Shown in pieces: positions 1-9,733 of a stretch of 64,000 nucleotides of DNA. The stretch comes from an uncultured Pelagibacteraceae bacterium (GTDB lineage Bacteria; Pseudomonadota; Alphaproteobacteria; Pelagibacterales; Pelagibacteraceae). Position 1 is the stretch's first letter, and every line of letters begins with the position of its first letter. The stretch covers positions 1 through 64,000 of the forward strand of contig CABZJN010000004.1 in the NCBI GenBank assembly GCA_902526085.1, given 5' to 3'. Under the pieces are notes generated by a model that was given only the letters and a program-made list of their open reading frames with translations, was not told the DNA's origin and searched no databases. Position numbers and translations under genes: made by a program.

Positions 1-2312
1 GGCAACAAACTACCGTCCCTAAAAAATTTTTTGTTATATTCAAAATTAGCAGATAAGCAATCCGACTCGTATGTATATGCTAACATGTAGAATTGTGTAA
101 AATCATCTTTTAAATCTTTAGTTGTATTAAAATTAATTACTTGATCTTTAGCAACATTGTAGCGTGTTCTAATTTTAATTATTTCATTGTCTCCAAAATC
201 TTTATTTTCATTAATAAAATCGAAATCTGCGCCAAATTTTTTGATTCCAAAATTTAATCCTACAGCATCATAATTTGAGTAATCCATATCTCTGTCATAT
301 GAAAAATTGTAGTTTAACTTTAAAATATCGTTAAATTTATAAAAAGCATTACCAACTATATCTGATCTTTTAAGATCAAGTTTAGATTTTTCAGGAAGGT
401 CGTCATTTTTTTTATCTCTTAATATATTTCCAACGTTTAATCCAAATATTTTTTCTTTCCCAGTGTTCTGTTTTTCAAACTCTAGTCCAACAGTCATAGA
501 ATTTCCCTTTTCTACCATATCTGATCTTCCAATCCTATTATGTGAGAAAATACTATCATATTCTAAACGGTTGCTACTCGAGGAAATATCTTTTCCGTTG
601 GTAGGACTAGATCTTAACTGAATAATGGGTTTGAAAAAATTTGCACCATTTGTCAAACTTTTTTTAAGAGGTAATTCTGATTTTAAGATCATTGTGCCAA
701 AAATCTCATGATCACTTTTATTATTGTAATCTGCAGAGTTTTCAGAATATGTATTATAATTTTTAAGTAGCAAGTTATAATTTGTTACTATTCCTGTAGA
801 CGATATATAATCGTAAGAATTAAAATTGAAATTGTTATTTATTAACGCTTCGTATTTATTAGTATCAAAAACTTTTTGAAATCCATTTGATAAAAATTGA
901 AATTTGCCATAATAGCTCTCGTCTATTTCTATATATTTCGAAAAATTAAAATCTGGTAAAACATATTGATATTTGTTATTTCCAACTATAGATGTATCCT
1001 CAAAAAGTGTAAATCCAATATCTAGATTAGTATTATCTTCTATATTTTTATTAAATTTTATAAATGATGATAAGCTATTATCATTATCAACTATTGGAGA
1101 CACTTCTCCAATATCATGAATTTTTAAATAATTACCATTCATTACTTTCTGAAATTGTATTTCATAGCTAGTTTCATCATCAATAGATCCGTCTAGTTCT
1201 GCAAATAAATGTGAATTAGTTTTTCCATTTTTATTATAACTAAAATCAGCAATGAAGTTAGACTTTTCAAAAGCTTCTCTATATTCAGCTTGTAAGATGT
1301 GATCGTTATCAAAATAAATTCTTGGTTTGAAAGTCAAGTCTTTTGAATTTGAAATTGCATAAAAATATGGAGTATTTAAAGAATATCCTAAATTACCAGA
1401 AGATTTATAGAATGGAGTTAAAAACCCTGATTTTCTTTTTACAGTCGGGTCTGGGTGGCTAAAATAAGGAAAAAATATTACTCTTTGATTAAAAACTTTT
1501 AACCAAGAATTCTTGTACTCAAATAGCTTTTCAACTTTGTTATGTGTAAATTGATCACTTTGTAATTCCCATCCTCTACATCTTTTATTTGTGACGTTAC
1601 AAGTACTAAAAACTGCTTTACTTATTACTGTTTCTTGATCATTTGAAATAGTTGATTTACCTTTAAGCTTAGGATCGTTGTTAGGATCACCAAAAAAAGA
1701 GTTTATAAAATTAATGGTTACTTCTTTACCTGCTATTTCTTTGGTTTTTAAATTGACTTTAGCTAGTTCAAATAAGTAGCTATTTTTATTGTTATCAATA
1801 ACATTTGTTTTTTTTGAAGATATTACCTCTTTTACTGTATCAAATAAAAAACCTTCTTCAAAAATAAATATATTATCTTTATTATCAAAAACTGATGAAT
1901 CTGATACAGTAGAAATTTTCATTGTATCTCTGTTATAAAGCAAATCTTGAGAATATATTTCATATTCATTCTCAATTTTAACAAAAGTTGCACCACTAGA
2001 AAAAAGAGTGTTATCTATTTTATTATAAATGGCTTTTTCACTTTCAATATAAACATTATTTAAATCGTCAAAAAATTTAACATTACCTATAATTATAAGT
2101 TCTGAAATTTTTTTATCATAAGCTGATTGGTCACCTTCTATTAAAATATTTTGACTTGGAATTTTAGCTATACCATTTTTAGAAAGTATCATATTTCCAT
2201 CATTTTCAATTTTAATATTTTTTGACTCAAAAAAAATTTCATCAGCTTTAATTATCGAATTTTGAAAGACTAATAAGAAAAGCCCTAATATAAATATATA
2301 TTTAGTTTTCAT
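1..2312 (-). CDS. lptD: LPS-assembly outer membrane protein LptD (OstA), C-terminus truncated by the window edge
   Basis: Open minus frame missing from the ORF track because it runs off the window; starts MKTKYIFILGLFLLVFQNSIIKADEIFFESKNIKIENDGNMILSKNGIAKIP (signal peptide plus OstA-like repeats); start overlaps the 3' end of lptG. Confidence 0.85.
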   Translation of the reverse strand, partial: MKTKYIFILGLFLLVFQNSIIKADEIFFESKNIKIENDGNMILSKNGIAKIPSQNILIEGDQSAYDKKISELIIIGNVKFFDDLNNVYIESEKAIYNKIDNTLFSSGATFVKIENEYEIYSQDLLYNRDTMKISTVSDSSVFDNKDNIFIFEEGFLFDTVKEVISSKKTNVIDNNKNSYLFELAKVNLKTKEIAGKEVTINFINSFFGDPNNDPKLKGKSTISNDQETVISKAVFSTCNVTNKRCRGWELQSDQFTHNKVEKLFEYKNSWLKVFNQRVIFFPYFSHPDPTVKRKSGFLTPFYKSSGNLGYSLNTPYFYAISNSKDLTFKPRIYFDNDHILQAEYREAFEKSNFIADFSYNKNGKTNSHLFAELDGSIDDETSYEIQFQKVMNGNYLKIHDIGEVSPIVDNDNSLSSFIKFNKNIEDNTNLDIGFTLFEDTSIVGNNKYQYVLPDFNFSKYIEIDESYYGKFQFLSNGFQKVFDTNKYEALINNNFNFNSYDYISSTGIVTNYNLLLKNYNTYSENSADYNNKSDHEIFGTMILKSELPLKKSLTNGANFFKPIIQLRSSPTNGKDISSSSNRLEYDSIFSHNRIGRSDMVEKGNSMTVGLEFEKQNTGKEKIFGLNVGNILRDKKNDDLPEKSKLDLKRSDIVGNAFYKFNDILKLNYNFSYDRDMDYSNYDAVGLNFGIKKFGADFDFINENKDFGDNEIIKIRTRYNVAKDQVINFNTTKDLKDDFTQFYMLAYTYESDCLSANFEYNKKFFRDGSLL

Positions 2313-3390
2313 TAATCTTAGTTAAACCCATTGTGCAGATAAGAAGAATAAGAACTTGAGGTAGCCACACTGACACTTCAACAGGCAATGTTTCGTTTTT
2401 TCCAAATAAAATCGAAAAATAGTTAATATAATAAAATATTACAGAGACCAATACTCCAATTACAACTAAAAAGAATTTTGAACTAATAAAAGTTAGCTTA
2501 AACATTAACAAAGCACCTATAACAGTAGTAAGTGTGAGATAAATTGGCAGACTATAAAGTTTGTTTAAATGAAGACGAACTTCTGTAGCCGAATAACCAA
2601 TAGACTCATAATTTTCCTTCAGTTTAATCAATTGAATTAAGTTTAAAGAGTTTAAATTAGAATATAAATTTGAAATAATTTTTGCATCAAAAGATGATGA
2701 ATATTTATAATTTTCAAAGTCTGATGCCAATTTATCTTTTGCAAAAATCTTTACATCACTCAATAGCCATATTTTGTTATTAATATTAGCTCTCTTTGCA
2801 ACTATTGTATTAATTAAATTATATCCTTTATCCAGTTGTGTAATTTCTAAATTTTCTAATCTATCAATTTTATAATTTTTAGCATTAATGATAAAAATTT
2901 TCATATTGTCATCGCTTTGCTCTTTAATCCACAGTCCATCCTCATTTACAACAGCTAAATGATCATTCGTATTTGAGTATTTATACTTGATATTTAAATA
3001 TAGACTTTTTAAATTAGAAGAAAAAGAATAATACAGAACTATAATAATAATACCCATCACTAATGACACAAGTGAAATTAATATTGTCACTTTTAAATTA
3101 TCAATTCCATTACTTCTTAAAAGCTCTATTTCATCTTTTTCATAAAGGCTTATAAAAAAAAACATTACTCCCAACAAAAAAATGAATGGTAAAATTTCAA
3201 AAATAATTGATGGTATATTCAATATTGTTAAAATTATAGGATAATAAATTTCATTTTCTTTATTTTCAAAATATTTTATCTCCTCAAAAATATTTAAGAA
3301 AAAACTTAAAAAAGTAAATACTATAATAATCAATAAAATATTTTTTAAAAATAATTTCGCTAAGTAATTTTCATACTGTTTAAAAATCAT
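2302..3390 (-). CDS. lptG: LPS export ABC transporter permease LptG
   Basis: YjgP/YjgQ-type membrane protein, adjacent to lptF and lptD. Confidence 0.88.
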   Translation of the reverse strand: MIFKQYENYLAKLFLKNILLIIIVFTFLSFFLNIFEEIKYFENKENEIYYPIILTILNIPSIIFEILPFIFLLGVMFFFISLYEKDEIELLRSNGIDNLKVTILISLVSLVMGIIIIVLYYSFSSNLKSLYLNIKYKYSNTNDHLAVVNEDGLWIKEQSDDNMKIFIINAKNYKIDRLENLEITQLDKGYNLINTIVAKRANINNKIWLLSDVKIFAKDKLASDFENYKYSSSFDAKIISNLYSNLNSLNLIQLIKLKENYESIGYSATEVRLHLNKLYSLPIYLTLTTVIGALLMFKLTFISSKFFLVVIGVLVSVIFYYINYFSILFGKNETLPVEVSVWLPQVLILLICTMGLTKINEN

Positions 3391-4535
3391 AAAAAGTTTA
3401 GTTTAAATTTAGTAATTATTAATAATAAAATATAGTAAATCATCACTAATATTATAGGAAGTATTGGAATAACATAAACCAGACTAACAGAATTTAAAAA
3501 AAATTTTAAACTTATTTGAGATAAAATAATTATAAAGCTTCCAACTAAAAATATATTTAGTTTGTGAAATTTCAAAAAGTATTTAGATTTTGGTTCAATT
3601 ATTAAACTTGCAGCTATTAATGAAATAATTAAAGTGTAAAAAGGCAAAATTAGTCTTTTGTAAAATTCCTCACTTATTGAACTTAATTTTCTACCTTCGC
3701 ATATCTGATCGTTAGACAGTTCTATTAATCTTTTTTTAATTAAATTGTTTTGAAAGAAAAATTCTTTAAAGCAGTCTAAAATAAATTTAGTTTCAAGCTC
3801 TTGCATTTTTGGGTGTGTTACAGTTTTTGTTGAAAAATTTGATAAGTCATAATCTGTTTCAGAAAAATTTAAAGTAAATATTTTTTCATTATTTAAATTT
3901 GTTATTCCTCCATTATATAATCTTAAAAAATATTCATTTTCTTTTTTTATAATTCTTCCACTTCCTGCAACAATTATTTTAGATTTATTTTTGTCAATTT
4001 TTTCATTAATATATATTTTATTAAGTAAGCCATTTTGATTATATTCCTCAACAAAAATAGTAAGATTTTTTACTACATTAATAAATTTTTTTTCAGATAT
4101 TAACTTTGGTAAAAAATCTATATTTGATTCCTTTATAAACATTCTTGCTAAACTCTGGGATTTTGGAACAATAAAGAGATTTAATGTTAGTTGTAAAATA
4201 AGAAAAAATATTGAAATTTTTAAAATAAAATTAATAAAATGAATTTTTTTTATTCCATTATTCCAAAATACAATTAATTCATTGGAATTGTTGTATTTGT
4301 TTATTACATAAAAAATAGAGATAAAAAATACAAAAATAATAATTTTACTAAATATTTTTGGCAAATTAAGAGAAACGTAGTAAAAGTAAACATTAAGACT
4401 ATGTCCATCATCTGAAACTAAGTCTAGGTAGTTAACTGCTTGTATAATCCAAACTATAAAAGTGATACTTAATGAGGATATTAGAAAAAAATTAACTATA
4501 TCTAGTGAAAATTTACGAAATATTAATTTATCCAT
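3387..4535 (-). CDS. lptF: LPS export ABC transporter permease LptF
   Basis: YjgP/YjgQ family; overlaps lptG by 4 bp. Confidence 0.87.
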   Translation of the reverse strand: MDKLIFRKFSLDIVNFFLISSLSITFIVWIIQAVNYLDLVSDDGHSLNVYFYYVSLNLPKIFSKIIIFVFFISIFYVINKYNNSNELIVFWNNGIKKIHFINFILKISIFFLILQLTLNLFIVPKSQSLARMFIKESNIDFLPKLISEKKFINVVKNLTIFVEEYNQNGLLNKIYINEKIDKNKSKIIVAGSGRIIKKENEYFLRLYNGGITNLNNEKIFTLNFSETDYDLSNFSTKTVTHPKMQELETKFILDCFKEFFFQNNLIKKRLIELSNDQICEGRKLSSISEEFYKRLILPFYTLIISLIAASLIIEPKSKYFLKFHKLNIFLVGSFIIILSQISLKFFLNSVSLVYVIPILPIILVMIYYILLLIITKFKLNFL

Positions 4536-4589
4536 TGAAATTATTGTTTTAATAAATATACAACATTATCTAATAAATATTTCAAAAAA

Positions 4590-6026
4590 ATGAAGCTAAA
4601 TTTAAATTTTGTAAATAAAGTCCCAAAAATCGCAAAGGATAACGAGATTATTCTCCTAACTCAAAAAGTTATAAAAAGTAAAGAGATTAAACAATTAGCA
4701 AAATCAGTTTTCAATAGTAAACTTTTTTCTGAAGGGAATTTTCTTGCAAAAGATTACAACAATAAATGCTATGTATTTGTAAATTGTACAAAATCAAAAG
4801 TTTCCTTAGATTTTGAAAAACTTGGTTCGAAATTATTTGTTTTTTTAAAGGAAAATAAAAAAGAGAATTCATTTATAAATGTAGAAAATAACTCTTTTAC
4901 TAATGTACAATTAGAAAAGTTTCTTCATGGAGCACAACTTAAGTCATATAATTTTAATCTTTACAAAACAGATAAGAAAAAAAATGTAAACATAAATTTA
5001 AGTGTAGTTGGCAGTAACACTAAACAAAAAAATTTATTAAGAAATAAATTAAATGCTCTTTTGGAAGGGGTTTTTCTTACAAGAGATTTAGTTTCTGAAC
5101 CTGGTAATATTTTGCACCCAGATGAATACGCAAAGAGAATTGTTAAATTAAGAAAGTTTGGATTAAAAGTAACAGTATATAACCAAAAGAGATTAAAGAA
5201 ATTAGGTTTTAACGCATTGCTTGGTGTCGGACAAGGAAGTATCAGAGGTTCTTATATGGTAACAATAGAATGGAATGGAAATAAAAACAAATCAAAACCT
5301 TTAGCCTTCGTTGGCAAAGGTGTTTGTTTTGATACTGGTGGAATTTCACTCAAACCTGCAAAATTTATGGAAGATATGACATATGATATGGCGGGTTCAG
5401 CAACTGTTGTTGGTCTTATGAAAACTCTAGCTTTAAGGAAATCAAAAATTAATGCAGTTGGAGTTGTTGGATTAGTTGAAAATATGCCAGGAGCCAATGC
5501 ACAAAGACCTGGAGATATTGTAAAATCTTATAGCGGACAAACAATTGAAGTTTTAAATACTGATGCTGAGGGAAGACTAGTTTTAGCAGATGCACTTACA
5601 TATACCGAAGAGAAATTTAAGCCAAGTCTAATTATTGACTTAGCAACATTAACTGGAGCAATAATTGTTGCGCTTGGATCTGAGTATGCAGGGCTTTGGT
5701 CCAATAATAAAAAATTGTCTAAACAACTTTTTGATGCAGGAGAGCATGTAGAAGAAAAAGTATGGGAAATGCCACTTCATGAGAATTATAACAAATTAAT
5801 GAATTCAAATAATGCTGATATGCAAAATATTAATTATGTTGGAGGAGCTGGATCAACAACAGCTGCTCAATTTTTACAAAGATTTATAATTAATAAAACA
5901 CCTTGGGCACATTTAGATATTGCTGGAATGGCTTTTTCTAAATATGCTGGAGCACTGAATTCTGGTGGCGCAACTGGATATGGTGTTAGATTATTAAACA
6001 AATTTATAGAGGAGAATTATGAGTAA
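4590..6026 (+). CDS. pepA: Leucyl aminopeptidase (M17)
   Basis: Signature NTDAEGRLVLADAL; VGKGVCFDTGGISLKP. Confidence 0.95.
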   Translation: MKLNLNFVNKVPKIAKDNEIILLTQKVIKSKEIKQLAKSVFNSKLFSEGNFLAKDYNNKCYVFVNCTKSKVSLDFEKLGSKLFVFLKENKKENSFINVENNSFTNVQLEKFLHGAQLKSYNFNLYKTDKKKNVNINLSVVGSNTKQKNLLRNKLNALLEGVFLTRDLVSEPGNILHPDEYAKRIVKLRKFGLKVTVYNQKRLKKLGFNALLGVGQGSIRGSYMVTIEWNGNKNKSKPLAFVGKGVCFDTGGISLKPAKFMEDMTYDMAGSATVVGLMKTLALRKSKINAVGVVGLVENMPGANAQRPGDIVKSYSGQTIEVLNTDAEGRLVLADALTYTEEKFKPSLIIDLATLTGAIIVALGSEYAGLWSNNKKLSKQLFDAGEHVEEKVWEMPLHENYNKLMNSNNADMQNINYVGGAGSTTAAQFLQRFIINKTPWAHLDIAGMAFSKYAGALNSGGATGYGVRLLNKFIEENYE

Positions 6027-6429
6027 TATTGAACAAACATTATCAATAATTAAGCCAGATGCCGTTGAAAGAAATTTGCAAGATCAGATTAAAAATGAAT
6101 TTAAAAATAATGGATTTGAAATTTTAAAAGAAAAAAAAATTCATATTTCTAAAGAAGAAGCTGAAAAGTTTTATAAAGTTCATGAGTCTAAACCATTTTA
6201 TAATGATTTGTGTGCTTACTTATCTTCTGGACCAATTGTTGTAATGAATCTTCAAAAAGATAATGCTGTTCAAGAAAATAGAAAATTTATGGGAGCAACT
6301 AATCCTAAAGATGCAGAAGAGGGAACGCTTCGAAAAAAATATGGTATTTCAATTGACAAAAATTCTGTTCATGGATCAGATAGTGTTGAAAATGCTAAGA
6401 TCGAGTTAGATTTTTTTTTTAAAGATTAG
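6019..6429 (+). CDS. ndk: Nucleoside diphosphate kinase
   Basis: EQTLSIIKPDAVERN; GATNPKDAEEGTLRKKYG; active site NSVHGSDS. Confidence 0.97.
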   Translation: MSNIEQTLSIIKPDAVERNLQDQIKNEFKNNGFEILKEKKIHISKEEAEKFYKVHESKPFYNDLCAYLSSGPIVVMNLQKDNAVQENRKFMGATNPKDAEEGTLRKKYGISIDKNSVHGSDSVENAKIELDFFFKD

Positions 6430-6991
6430 TTAAAAACTTATTAATAGCTTTTGGATAAATTTCATGTTCAATTTTAAGCACTTTTTTTTCTAAACTTCTT
6501 ACATTATCTGATTTAAGGATTTTCACCTTTTTTTGTAAAATAACTTTACCTGAATCTAGTTTTTCTGTTACTTTATGAATTGAAGCTCCTGTAAATCGAT
6601 CCTTATTTTTAATTGCTCTATCATGTGTATTCAATCCTTTATACTTTGGCAAAAGTGATGGATGAATATTTAATATTGGTTTAGAAAATTTTTTTATAAA
6701 ATTACCTGACAAGATTTTCATAAATCCAGCCAAACAAATTAAATCTATATCGTATTTTTTTAGTAACTTAAGTGATTTATTTTCAAAATTTGATTTATTT
6801 TTATTTCCATAAAATTTTATTTTAGATCTAGATGCATATTTTAGTCCCTCAGCATCTGGATTGTTTGAAATAACTAATATAATTTTAATTAAAGAATTCT
6901 TTTTTTTTGAGTGTTTTATTAAAGATTTTAAGTTACTGCCTCTACCACTTATAAAGACAGCGGTATTTTTTTTACCAGAATATTTTTCCAC
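6419..6991 (-). CDS. purN: Phosphoribosylglycinamide formyltransferase
   Basis: SGRGSNLKSLI; AGFMKILS; NIHPSLLPKYKGLNTH. Confidence 0.95.
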   Translation of the reverse strand: MEKYSGKKNTAVFISGRGSNLKSLIKHSKKKNSLIKIILVISNNPDAEGLKYASRSKIKFYGNKNKSNFENKSLKLLKKYDIDLICLAGFMKILSGNFIKKFSKPILNIHPSLLPKYKGLNTHDRAIKNKDRFTGASIHKVTEKLDSGKVILQKKVKILKSDNVRSLEKKVLKIEHEIYPKAINKFLTNL

Positions 6992-7994
6992 TTAATTTTA
7001 CTTTTTTTGAATTTTTAACTATTTTTCCAATTATATAGGGTTTAAATTCTTTTCCAAAATATTTACTTACTGAATTCAAATTTCTAGGATTTGTCACTAA
7101 ACAAAAACCTACACCACAATTAAAGGTCTTTAACATTTCTTTCTGACTTACACCCATTTTATATAACCATCTAAAAATTTTTAATGTTTTGACTCTATTT
7201 AAATCTATTTCAGCGCATAAATCTCTTGGTATTATTCTTTGAATATTATCCACCAAACCTCCACCAGTTATATTTGCACATCCATTTATTAAATTTTTTT
7301 CATTAATAAGTGATAATTCTTTTACATAAATTTTAGTTGGTCTAATTAATTCGTCTTTGAGAAATTTGCTTGTTTTTAAATTTATTTTTTTCTTTTTTAA
7401 GAGATATCTAACCAAGGAATAACCGTTAGAGTGAAGTCCATTAGAGGGTACAGCTAAAATAAGATCATTATTTTTAATTTTTTTATTAAGTATTTTATTC
7501 TTTTCAACAAGACCAACAGCAAAACCTGCTATATCAAATTTTCCTTTAGTATACGTTCCTGGCATTTCAGCAGTTTCGCCACCAACTAATTTGCAACCAG
7601 CGATATCACATCCCTTAACAATTCCTCTAACTAAATGTTTTAATTTTTTCAAATTAATTTTGCTAATAGAAATGTAGTCTAAGAATAAATAAGGCTTCGC
7701 TCCTTGAACGACTAAATCATTTACACACATCGCAACAAGATCTATTCCAATTGTATCAAATTTATTTAGATCATTTGCAATCTCAATTTTCGTTCCAACT
7801 CCATCAGTGCTAGTAACAATATGTGGATTTTGTAACATTTTGGGTATTGGAGAGATCGCTCCAAAGCCTCCTATATTCTTAAAATCACCACTTTTACTTG
7901 ATTTTCTTGTTAGCGAACTTATGAACTTAATGAAACTATCTGCTTTTGGAATATTAACGCCACTCTTACTGTATGTTAATTTATTTGATGCCAT
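6972..7994 (-). CDS. purM: Phosphoribosylformylglycinamidine cyclo-ligase
   Basis: TSTDGVGTKIEIA; GGETAEMPGTY; adjacent to purN. Confidence 0.96.
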   Translation of the reverse strand: MASNKLTYSKSGVNIPKADSFIKFISSLTRKSSKSGDFKNIGGFGAISPIPKMLQNPHIVTSTDGVGTKIEIANDLNKFDTIGIDLVAMCVNDLVVQGAKPYLFLDYISISKINLKKLKHLVRGIVKGCDIAGCKLVGGETAEMPGTYTKGKFDIAGFAVGLVEKNKILNKKIKNNDLILAVPSNGLHSNGYSLVRYLLKKKKINLKTSKFLKDELIRPTKIYVKELSLINEKNLINGCANITGGGLVDNIQRIIPRDLCAEIDLNRVKTLKIFRWLYKMGVSQKEMLKTFNCGVGFCLVTNPRNLNSVSKYFGKEFKPYIIGKIVKNSKKVKLSGKIFW

Positions 7995-8005
7995 ATAAAA
8001 AAGTA

Positions 8006-9079
8006 ATGTGTTATTTTAAAAAAAAATTAATTTACTTATATATATTTTTTATATTTTTAACCTTTAATATTATTGAGTTTTCCACAAATAAGGTTTTTGC
8101 CAAAACTTTTGTAGTTTCAAAAATTGAAGTCGAGGAAAAATATAATCTGAATTTTAATAAATTGAAAGTTATGGACAGAGGATTCAAAATAGCATTTCAA
8201 GATCTTTCACAAATGATACTTGAGGAAAAAGACTTAAATAGAGTTATAGACACACCAATAAAGGATATTAAAAAAATAGTTGAAAATTTTTCGATATTGG
8301 ATGAAAAATTTATTAACCAAAAATATAAAAGTATCATGGAAGTGGAATTTAATAGAAAAAAATTAATTAAATTCTTAAACACTAAAAATATAACTTTATC
8401 ATTACCCAAAAAAATTGATGTTCTTTTTCTACCAGTTTTTATTGATTTAGAAAGTAATAATTTCAATTATTTAAATGATAATATTTTTGTAAAAAATTGG
8501 AAAAATATTGATAAAAATTATTTCCAAATTAATTACATTTTACCAAATGAAGATGCAGAAGATTATTTTATAATAAAAAAAAACTTTGAAAATATTCAGA
8601 ATTATAATTTCAAAAAAATACTAAAAAAATACGATTTCAAAAATTTTATAATAATGATAATTTTCAAAAGGAAAAATGATATAAAAATTTATTCAAAAAT
8701 AAACTTTGACGAAAAATATGTAGTGTTAAGTAAAAAATTTAAAAATAAAAACTTAGAAAACCAGTTAGAAATAGATTCTATGATAATTAGTATTAAGAAT
8801 AGATACGAAGATAATTGGAAATCTATTAATAAAATGAACCCATCTACATCAGTTCCTATCCGATTATCAGTTGAAACTTTTAATGTTAAAAAATCTTTAA
8901 AATTAGAAAACACTTTAGAAGACCTAGATTTTGTAAATAATTATAAAATTGAGAAGTTTGATAGTAACGAAATCATTTATAAGGTTAATTATAGTAGTAG
9001 TCCAAAAAGATTTTTAAAAGATATTTTATCTTATGATATTAATGTCGACACTTCCTCAACTAATTGGAAAATAAAATGA
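8006..9079 (+). CDS. DUF2066-type secreted/exported protein
   Basis: ORF 7973..9079; in-frame ATG at 8006 gives MCYFKKKLIYLYIFFIFLTF signal peptide; located upstream of hda as in many alphaproteobacteria. Confidence 0.6.
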   Translation: MCYFKKKLIYLYIFFIFLTFNIIEFSTNKVFAKTFVVSKIEVEEKYNLNFNKLKVMDRGFKIAFQDLSQMILEEKDLNRVIDTPIKDIKKIVENFSILDEKFINQKYKSIMEVEFNRKKLIKFLNTKNITLSLPKKIDVLFLPVFIDLESNNFNYLNDNIFVKNWKNIDKNYFQINYILPNEDAEDYFIIKKNFENIQNYNFKKILKKYDFKNFIIMIIFKRKNDIKIYSKINFDEKYVVLSKKFKNKNLENQLEIDSMIISIKNRYEDNWKSINKMNPSTSVPIRLSVETFNVKKSLKLENTLEDLDFVNNYKIEKFDSNEIIYKVNYSSSPKRFLKDILSYDINVDTSSTNWKIK

Positions 9080-9732
9080 GTGAATTAAATCAATTACTCC
9101 TTGAGCTAGATTATAAATGCAACTTCAATGAACATGATTTTTTCTTATCGAAAAGTAATTCTAAAGCATTTAATTTGATCGATAGATGGCCTGACTGGAA
9201 CAAGAAAATATTAAATATATCAGGCGAAAAATTTTCAGGAAAAAGTCACCTAGCAAATATCTTTAAGATAAAATCCAACGCGTTTTTAGTTAAGGGAAGA
9301 GATATTGATAATAGTATTTTTAAAAATTTAAAATTATTTGAAAGTATAATTATTGATGATTTTGAAGAGTGTAGAGAAGAGCAAATACTATACTCAATTT
9401 TTAATTTAATAGATCAGGACAGTAAATATATGTTGATAAATTCATTAATACCAATAAGTGAAATTAAATATAACTTAACTGATTTAGCTTCAAGATCGAA
9501 AAATTGTCTTTACGCAGAAATTGAAAATCCAGATGATGAATTACTTTTTGCAATAATACTTAAGAATTTCTCTGATCGTCAGATTAAAATAGAAAAAAAA
9601 ATTATAAATTTTATTATTAGTAGAATTGATAGATCTTATAGAAAAATTGATGAATTTATATATAAGATTGACGAACTGAGTTTAAAAAAAAAAAAACCAA
9701 TTAATTTTAAGACAATAAAAGAGATTTTATAA
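9076..9732 (+). CDS. hda: DnaA-related regulatory inactivator Hda (HdaA)
   Basis: DnaA-like P-loop region ISGEKFSGKSHLANIF, IIIDDFE; ATG at 9076 overlaps the preceding stop (ATGA). Confidence 0.7.
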   Translation: MSELNQLLLELDYKCNFNEHDFFLSKSNSKAFNLIDRWPDWNKKILNISGEKFSGKSHLANIFKIKSNAFLVKGRDIDNSIFKNLKLFESIIIDDFEECREEQILYSIFNLIDQDSKYMLINSLIPISEIKYNLTDLASRSKNCLYAEIENPDDELLFAIILKNFSDRQIKIEKKIINFIISRIDRSYRKIDEFIYKIDELSLKKKKPINFKTIKEIL

Positions 9733-9733
9733 A

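Noticed and set aside
5252-5497. Minus ORF inside pepA
   Set aside because: Antisense to a highly conserved gene, no family resemblance, typical shadow ORF.
7807-7998. Plus ORF 7807..7998 antisense to purM
   Set aside because: Lies wholly in the purM coding region; no independent support.
8197-8913. Minus ORFs 8197..8466 and 8689..8913 inside the DUF2066 gene
   Set aside because: Low-complexity hydrophobic antisense translations in AT-rich sequence.
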